Shown here piece after piece: positions 6,820 to 10,714 of a stretch of DNA of 10,714 nt. The stretch's first letter is position 1. Every line of letters starts with the position of its first letter. Both the position numbers and the translations under genes were made by a program. Below the pieces are notes generated by a model. The model was not told where the DNA came from and did not search any database. It worked only from the letters and a program-made list of their open reading frames with translations. The DNA is from Mariprofundus sp. GTDB taxonomy: Bacteria; Pseudomonadota; Zetaproteobacteria; Mariprofundales; Mariprofundaceae. The stretch is from positions 1 through 10,714 of the forward strand of contig JAUZQI010000023.1 of the NCBI GenBank assembly GCA_030951095.1, in the 5' to 3' direction.

Positions 6820-7956
6820 TCACAGAAAATTTCTGATACGTTGCATGCCTTCACGGATATCATCGAGCCCGGTAGCATAGGAAAAGCGTACATATTCATC
6901 CGCCTTGAATGCTCCAAAATCCTCGCCCGGCGTGAGTGCCACCCCGGCATCTTCCAGCAATCTCCAGCAAAATTGGCGCGAATCACGGGTGATGCGGCTG
7001 ACATTGGCATAGATGTAGAATGCACCTTGCGGTTCCACGACAACATCAAATCCCAGTTCGGGTAACGCGGACAGCAAATATCTGCGTCTTTCATCATAGG
7101 CCAGACGCATGGTTTCAACCGCGCCATCTGCTGTCAGTGCCGCCAACGCTGCATATTGTGACAATGTCGGTGCGGCAATAAAAATATTCTGCATTACACG
7201 GCGGCAGGCATCGATCAGTGCTTCCGGCACAATGATCCAGCCAATGCGCCAGCCGGTCATGGCCCATCGCTTGGAAAAGCCGTTGACGACAATAGCCTGA
7301 TTATTGAATTCCAGTGCGCAGCGCGCCTTTGCACCGTATGTGAGGCCATGATAAATCTCGTCGGAAATCAGATAACCGCCATGATTGCGACATGTTTCGG
7401 CCATAGCGGACATGACGTTATCTTTGATGAGTGTCCCTGTCGGGTTGGATGGATTGATGATCACGGCCGCACGCGTGCCTTGCCGCCAGTTTTCCTCAAG
7501 CAGTGCAGTGGAGAGGTGATAGCGTGTTTCCGGCCCGACCGGCACATTAATCGCTTCGCCTCCGGCCAGCCGGATGAAATTGCGCTGGCAGGGATAACCC
7601 GGATCGGATAGCAGCACCGATTCACCAGCTTCCAGCAATACCGCATAAATCAGGCTGAATGCACCGGATGTGCCGGGTGTAATCAGAATACGCTCGGCCG
7701 CCACATCCACACCATATTCCTGTTTGTACCAGTTCGAAAGCGCCAATTGCAGGTCGGGATTGCCGGTGGACGGGGTATAAAAATTATCACCCGTTGCCAG
7801 TTGTTGGCGGGCCGCTTCAATCACAGAAGCAGGTGTCGGAAAATCAGGTTCGCCGATTTCCATATGGATAATCTTGCGCCCTGCCGCTTCCAGTTCTTTG
7901 GCGCGTTCCAGCAATTGCATCACACGAAAGGGTTCAATCAGATCGATTCTGCGCAT
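6820..7956 (-). CDS. PLP-dependent class I/II aminotransferase (fold type I)
   Basis: Predicted 378 residues from ATG at 7956 (MRRIDLIEPFRVMQLL). Longer in-frame starts at 8010 and 8154 either overlap nearly the whole divergent spacer or run into the divergent gene, and lack family-like sequence. Class I signatures are clear: HMEIGEPDFPTP near the N-terminus, NPSNPTG (168-174), Asp199 and Tyr202 in ISDEIYHGL, the PLP-binding Lys229 in GFSKRWAMTGWR, Arg237, and the carboxylate-binding Arg357 in EYVRFSYATG. It resembles the aspartate/aromatic/alanine-type aminotransferases of branch I-gamma. The amino acid substrate cannot be fixed from motifs. It is transcribed away from the FAD oxidase gene, with a 66-bp spacer. 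No good Shine-Dalgarno precedes the start, so translation may be weak or leaderless. Confidence 0.93.
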   Translation of the reverse strand: MRRIDLIEPFRVMQLLERAKELEAAGRKIIHMEIGEPDFPTPASVIEAARQQLATGDNFYTPSTGNPDLQLALSNWYKQEYGVDVAAERILITPGTSGAFSLIYAVLLEAGESVLLSDPGYPCQRNFIRLAGGEAINVPVGPETRYHLSTALLEENWRQGTRAAVIINPSNPTGTLIKDNVMSAMAETCRNHGGYLISDEIYHGLTYGAKARCALEFNNQAIVVNGFSKRWAMTGWRIGWIIVPEALIDACRRVMQNIFIAAPTLSQYAALAALTADGAVETMRLAYDERRRYLLSALPELGFDVVVEPQGAFYIYANVSRITRDSRQFCWRLLEDAGVALTPGEDFGAFKADEYVRFSYATGLDDIREGMQRIRNFL

Positions 7957-8022
7957 GCACGACAGTTTAATGCATACATTACGGTTTGTCCTGAGGGCAA
8001 TCCTTGGCATAGAGTCGCCAGC
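7957..8022. promoter_or_regulatory. Divergent intergenic region (aminotransferase / FAD oxidase)
   Basis: These 66 bases separate two gene starts pointing away from each other and must hold signals for both unless promoters lie inside the genes. On the minus strand TTGCCC followed by TATGCA with an 18-base spacer is a poor sigma-70 match. On the plus strand TTGTCC and ATAGAG at 17 bases is equally poor. No clear operator dyad or strong ribosome site is visible. Confidence 0.3.
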
Positions 8023-9216
8023 ATGAGTGAACGACACGATATGATTGTGATTGGAGCCGGTATCAGCGGTCTGGCGATGGCCTTTGAAGCGCAGCAGAGC
8101 GGGATGAATGTGCTGGTGCTGGAAAAGGAAAACCGCAGCGGCGGCTGCTTCCATTCAGAAATCGTGCCGGATGAGAGCGGCCCCTTCTGGTTGGAGATGG
8201 GAACGCACACCTGCTTCAATTCCTATGGGCGTTTGCTGAAAATACTGCACCAGCTGGATTTGATCGATCAGATGCAGGGCCGTGAGAAGTTGCGTTATCG
8301 CATGCTGGCAAACGGCAAACTGGTTTCCATCCCGTCACGGCTACATTTTTTTGAGTTGTTCACCCACGCATGGCGACTGTTTTCTCTGAAAAAAGAGGGG
8401 AAGTCCATTGCTGATTATTATGGTGCGCTTGTTGGATCGAAAAATTATGTCGATGTGTTTCGGCATGCCTTTGGTGCGGTATTGTGCCAGCCAGCCGATA
8501 ACACGCCGGCTGATATGCTGTTTCGCAAACGGCCACGCGATAAGTCCATAAAGCGCAGCTACACCTTTGCCAGCGGCCTGGGGCGTATTATTACGGAACT
8601 TGAAAAACGGCTGGTGATTAAAACAGGTCAGAGCATTTGTTCCATTCATCAGCATAAGGCTGGCTATGCCATTGAAACCGGAGATACCATTTATCAATGT
8701 GACAAACTGGTTTGTGCCATACCGGCACCTGCTGCATCACGGTTGCTTGAGCATGTCCATCCCGATATTGCCGAACAGCTGGGTTGGGTGAACGAAGTGG
8801 AAATCGAATCGGTTGGTGTTGTAATTGACAAGGAAGTGCTGTCGTTGCCGACCATTGCCGGTGTGATTGCCGCTGATGGTGATTTTTATTCGGCAGTTTC
8901 CCGCGATTTTGTGAATCATCCCAATTTGCGAGGATTCACATTCCATTTTAAGCCGGGGCTGCTCAGTGATGAACAAAAGATGGCGCGTATTTGCAGTGTG
9001 CTGGGTATTCAACAATCCGACCTGTTGTATGTATTCAACAAAACCAATCGCTTGCCGGCTCCGGAAGTGGGGCACAGCCAGCTTATGGAGGGTCTGGATA
9101 CATTGGTTTCCGGTAAGGCGTTGGCCCTGATCGGTAATTATTTCAATGGCGTGGCTGTGGAGGACTGTCTGGAACGGGTTGAAAAAGAGTTCAGTCGTTT
9201 GTCAGCATTAGTATGA
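8023..9216 (+). CDS. FAD-dependent amine-oxidase family protein, protoporphyrinogen-oxidase-like
   Basis: Predicted 397 residues from ATG at 8023, where the family N-terminus (MIVIGAGISGLAMAFEA) begins. The frame stays open upstream but that part is the antisense of the aminotransferase. The Rossmann dinucleotide motif GAGISG is at 11-16, with the ribose-binding Glu34 in LVLEKENRSGGCF and the usual second glycine cluster SGG (39-41). The C-terminal FAD-contact motif LALIGNYFNGVAVEDCLERV matches the family's GNY-x-G-V-x-VEDC end. The middle (FRHAFGAVL, SYTFASGLGRIITELEKRL) fits the HemY/HemG-type protoporphyrinogen or coproporphyrinogen oxidase layout better than monoamine oxidases, but is shorter than classic HemY (about 450-470). 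No haem gene is adjacent, so the substrate is open; carotenoid-type desaturases are a further option. It overlaps the following lipoprotein gene by ATGA. Confidence 0.82.
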   Translation: MSERHDMIVIGAGISGLAMAFEAQQSGMNVLVLEKENRSGGCFHSEIVPDESGPFWLEMGTHTCFNSYGRLLKILHQLDLIDQMQGREKLRYRMLANGKLVSIPSRLHFFELFTHAWRLFSLKKEGKSIADYYGALVGSKNYVDVFRHAFGAVLCQPADNTPADMLFRKRPRDKSIKRSYTFASGLGRIITELEKRLVIKTGQSICSIHQHKAGYAIETGDTIYQCDKLVCAIPAPAASRLLEHVHPDIAEQLGWVNEVEIESVGVVIDKEVLSLPTIAGVIAADGDFYSAVSRDFVNHPNLRGFTFHFKPGLLSDEQKMARICSVLGIQQSDLLYVFNKTNRLPAPEVGHSQLMEGLDTLVSGKALALIGNYFNGVAVEDCLERVEKEFSRLSALV

Positions 9217-9650
9217 GGTTCCTGTTGATCTGGCCATTGCTGACAGCAGTCAGTCTGTTCATCAGCAGTTGCGGCTTGAATGAAAAGATCGATGTCATGC
9301 TGGAATGCCCGTCCCCTTCCGGCAAAAAAATAGCGACGGTGTATCGCATTTCTACTGGTGACAGACCGGGAGATCAGGAAATGAAAATCAATGTGCGCCC
9401 GGCCTCAAGCGCATTTGATCATGGTATGCACAGTTTTTCATTCAGGCACGGTTATGATGCCGTGATTCACTGGAACTCGGATCATGAAATTCGTGTCGAA
9501 TTTCCCGCATCTTCCGAAATCACCGAACAGGAACCGATTATTTTCGGTACCAGTCAGACATTCAGTTCGACCGATACCATTCAGATGAGTTATCAGGAGA
9601 AGCCATCGGAGCATGGTTATTTCATGATCGAGCAGCGCTGCTTTAATTAG
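9213..9650 (+). CDS. Small putative lipoprotein, unknown function
   Basis: Predicted 145 residues. It starts at the ATG inside ATGA, which is also the stop of the oxidase gene, so translation is probably coupled. The N-terminus MRFLLIWPLLTAVSLFISSC is a lipoprotein signal with Cys20 as the lipidation site (ISSC lipobox); Gly21 at position +2 favours outer-membrane sorting if the Lol rule applies. The mature part is small, beta-rich in appearance and polar, with CPSPSGKKIATVYRIS followed by a strand-like IRVEF and a C-terminal Cys143, giving a possible disulfide with Cys31. The SPSGK-x2-A-x-VYR pattern recalls small DUF lipoproteins with a SPDGK-like opening, but I cannot assign a family. No catalytic motif is seen. 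It may support the oxidase, or only share its transcript. Confidence 0.85.
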   Translation: MRFLLIWPLLTAVSLFISSCGLNEKIDVMLECPSPSGKKIATVYRISTGDRPGDQEMKINVRPASSAFDHGMHSFSFRHGYDAVIHWNSDHEIRVEFPASSEITEQEPIIFGTSQTFSSTDTIQMSYQEKPSEHGYFMIEQRCFN

Positions 9651-9690
9651 AGCCTTCTCAAGAATCTGCCGGGCGATTCAGCACCGCCAC

Positions 9691-9694
9691 CTAA
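9691..9694. repeat. Left target-site duplication CTAA
   Basis: CTAA directly abuts the left inverted repeat of the MITE-like element and is repeated at 9855-9858 after the right end. CTAA fits the YTAR target known for the IS5 subgroup. Confidence 0.7.
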
Positions 9695-9854
9695 GGAAGC
9701 GCTGATCAAACCATGATTCACGATCCTGCATGTGAAATGAACGATTTTTTCGTTAAAGATTTGAGCCGTAGCTGTGCTATGCCTTGCAGTCTTTGCCTTG
9801 AACTCATCCATTTCCCATTGCGGTCTCATCAAACCGGATTTAATCAGCACTTCC
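9695..9854. mobile_element. 160-bp MITE-like element with IS5-type ends
   Basis: Terminal inverted repeats are ggaagcgctgatcaaa (9695-9710) and, on the reverse strand of 9839-9854, ggaagtgctgattaaa: 14 of 16 identical. The four bases CTAA flank both ends. The GGAAG terminus and YTAR duplication are as in IS5-subgroup elements. The inside is too short for a transposase, and the minus-strand frame through it (MRPQWEMDEFKAK...) runs past the left end, so it is not a self-contained gene. The element would need a transposase from elsewhere in the genome. It sits between the lipoprotein stop and a probable terminator. The 9651-9690 stretch before it shows nothing. Confidence 0.75.
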
Positions 9855-9858
9855 CTAA
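9855..9858. repeat. Right target-site duplication CTAA
   Basis: Second copy of CTAA immediately outside the right terminal inverted repeat. See the copy at 9691-9694. Confidence 0.7.
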
Positions 9859-9913
9859 GCGAAAACCCAGGGAAAACTCACGGCAGTTGGTGCTACTCAA
9901 TACTTAACCGGAC

Positions 9914-9941
9914 AGCAGTGAAAACTGCTTATTGTTATTTT
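9914..9941 (+). terminator. Probable intrinsic terminator of the oxidase-lipoprotein operon
   Basis: A six-pair stem agcagt (9914-9919) / actgct (9924-9929) closes a GAAA tetraloop and is followed on the plus strand by tattgttatttt. The stem is short but the GNRA loop and T-rich tail are favourable. It lies about 260 bases past the lipoprotein stop, on the far side of the MITE-like insertion, and just before the convergent Rieske gene end at 9956. Confidence 0.5.
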
Positions 9942-9955
9942 CAGTGGCAATGTTT

Positions 9956-10351
9956 TTAAGGGCGACCTAAAGTGTTTATGGCTTCCACAGATACTGGAAC
10001 CAGCACAACATCATCCTGCTCCTGAAATTTCAGTGGAAACAGGCCTCGTGAACAGGGCCCGGACAAACATTCACCAGTCAACGGATGAAACTGGGCTCCA
10101 TGTGTATGACAAATAAGACGCTCGCCATCATCGCTGTAAAATTGACCGGGAATCCAGTCCAGCGGCGAGCCGGCATGCGGACAATGATTTCGCCATGCCC
10201 GAAGCTCACCCTGAAAACAGGTCAGAAAACCCTGTTCTTCGAGATCCATGCGCTGCCCATCCGGAAGTTGAATGGCTGAACGTAACGAAAAACATATCGC
10301 CTGTCCTTCGCAGGGTCGGTCAACCTGCTGCCAGCTTATTTGCTGATTCAT
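9956..10351 (-). CDS. Stand-alone Rieske [2Fe-2S] protein
   Basis: Predicted 131 residues, a single domain with no signal peptide or membrane segment, so likely cytoplasmic. The cluster ligands are visible: Cys57 and His59 in NHCPHAGSPLDW, Cys81 and His84 in ICHTHGAQF. The 21-residue spacing between the two boxes is longer than the 15-17 of ring-dioxygenase ferredoxins and includes WIPGQFYSDDGER; the same spacing occurs in a widespread proteobacterial small Rieske group. A third motif, LTGECLSGPCSRGLFPL, follows, with extra Cys95 and Cys100. Such proteins pass single electrons; the partner is unknown and no oxygenase or reductase lies next to it. AGGT about five bases before ATG supports the start. 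It is convergent with the oxidase-lipoprotein operon. Confidence 0.9.
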   Translation of the reverse strand: MNQQISWQQVDRPCEGQAICFSLRSAIQLPDGQRMDLEEQGFLTCFQGELRAWRNHCPHAGSPLDWIPGQFYSDDGERLICHTHGAQFHPLTGECLSGPCSRGLFPLKFQEQDDVVLVPVSVEAINTLGRP

Positions 10352-10406
10352 ATGACCTGCATCATTGTTGAATATCTGTGTGAATTAATCTGGAACAACA
10401 GGGACC

Positions 10407-10439
10407 AAAAACAGGGGCGGCCGCCCGTCGGCGACCGCC
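10407..10439 (-). terminator. Strong Rho-independent terminator of the right-edge gene
   Basis: On the minus strand ggcggtcgcc, loop gacg, then ggcggccgcc form a ten-pair GC stem with one G-U pair, followed by CCTGTTTTTGG. It lies about 90 bases past the stop of the partial gene at 10527 and before the Rieske gene, so it separates the two. A smaller hairpin (agcgg/ccgct, 10440-10459) precedes it. The rest of 10352-10526 holds nothing I recognise. Confidence 0.75.
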
Positions 10440-10526
10440 AGCGGCTCAAGAGAACCGCTAATAGGGTGTATACTATTGTTATAGCCAATAAGTCGCACAT
10501 TGTCAATGTCACCCTTCTTGAGGACT

Positions 10527-10714
10527 CTATTCGTATACAGCGCGCAGACCTTGTAAATAACGGGCCCCTCTCGTCGTTCGCCCTTCAAAAACAGCCTCAG
10601 GATTTTGACCAAGAGCCTGTTCTGATTCGTTGGCATAGGCTTGTTTGGCATCTTCACTCATTTTGGCCCAGTCGGAAGCATCTACAATACCATCATCGGT
10701 CAGGTCAAATTTTG
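10527..10714 (-). CDS. C-terminal end of a protein with an EF-hand-like calcium loop (partial)
   Basis: The gene enters from the right edge; only its last 62 codons are present. The visible sequence starts KFDLTDDGIVDASDWAKM and ends at a TAG at 10527. DLTDDGIVDASD fits a 12-residue EF-hand or dockerin-like loop with Asp at 1, 5 and 12, Gly at 6 and Val at 8; position 3 is Thr instead of the preferred Asp or Asn. The rest is helical and polar (SEDAKQAYANESEQAL), ending GRTTRGARYLQGLRAVYE. It has a strong downstream terminator, which supports a real gene here over the overlapping minus-strand frame 10385-10657. Function is unknown; a calcium-binding or extracellular role is only suggested by the loop. 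The start and any signal peptide are outside the window. Confidence 0.65.
   Translation of the reverse strand, partial: KFDLTDDGIVDASDWAKMSEDAKQAYANESEQALGQNPEAVFEGRTTRGARYLQGLRAVYE

Noticed and set aside
7747..8022. N-terminal extension of the FAD oxidase (92 further codons)
   Set aside because: The extension is antisense to the aminotransferase; the Rossmann motif starts a few residues after the ATG at 8023 as expected.
7957..8154. N-terminal extension of the aminotransferase (66 further codons)
   Set aside because: The added residues are antisense to the N-terminus of the FAD oxidase and do not resemble any aminotransferase start; the family-like sequence begins at MRRIDLIEPF.
9647..9850. 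Minus-strand 67-codon frame in the MITE as a transposase remnant or gene
   Set aside because: It extends past the element's end into flanking DNA, has no catalytic motif visible, and the element is too short to encode a transposase.
10385..10657. 90-codon minus-strand open frame over the right-edge gene and its terminator
   Set aside because: It runs through a strong terminator, lacks recognisable domains, and overlaps in another frame the sequence with a clear EF-hand-like loop. It is most likely a chance frame.

Overview
The window looks like a chromosomal stretch from a Gram-negative proteobacterium. The evidence is a SecA with the zinc-binding C-terminal tail, a membrane-anchored DjlA-type co-chaperone, a lipoprotein, and the consecutive order secA-argJ-mutT, which is known from beta- and gammaproteobacteria and relatives. 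I cannot name the genus. Base composition is moderate in most of the window. It is visibly AT-richer across the first gene (206-1279), which suggests that segment was acquired.

Layout, left to right. 1-1370: an orphan gene on the minus strand for a proteasome/HslV-like Ntn hydrolase, bracketed by two imperfect inverted copies of a short repeat. 1486-2217 (minus): a DjlA-type TerB/J-domain co-chaperone. 2337-6640 (minus): secA, then argJ, then a mutT-type Nudix gene. A perfect 16-bp stem sits at the secA/argJ junction. The Nudix gene has no ATG, GTG or TTG start and appears to begin inside the argJ stop codon. 6820-7956 (minus): a PLP aminotransferase, divergent from 8023-9216 (plus), an FAD-dependent amine-oxidase/protoporphyrinogen-oxidase-like enzyme. 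That enzyme overlaps a small lipoprotein gene (9213-9650) by the four bases ATGA. 9651-9955: a 160-bp MITE-like element with 16-bp terminal inverted repeats and a CTAA target duplication, followed by a probable terminator. 9956-10351 (minus): a small stand-alone Rieske ferredoxin-like protein. 10407-10439: a strong terminator for a truncated minus-strand gene entering from the right edge, which carries an EF-hand-like calcium loop.

How they work together: secA (protein export), argJ (arginine synthesis) and mutT (sanitising oxidised nucleotides or a similar Nudix role) form a housekeeping operon-like run without obvious functional unity. The oxidase and lipoprotein are probably co-translated. 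The most unusual item is the Ntn hydrolase. It keeps Thr1, Asp17 and a lysine equivalent to Lys33, has a GGTG in place of the usual SGG, and carries a long C-terminal extension, yet has no HslU-like ATPase beside it. No tRNA, rRNA, CRISPR array, transposase gene or phage module was seen.
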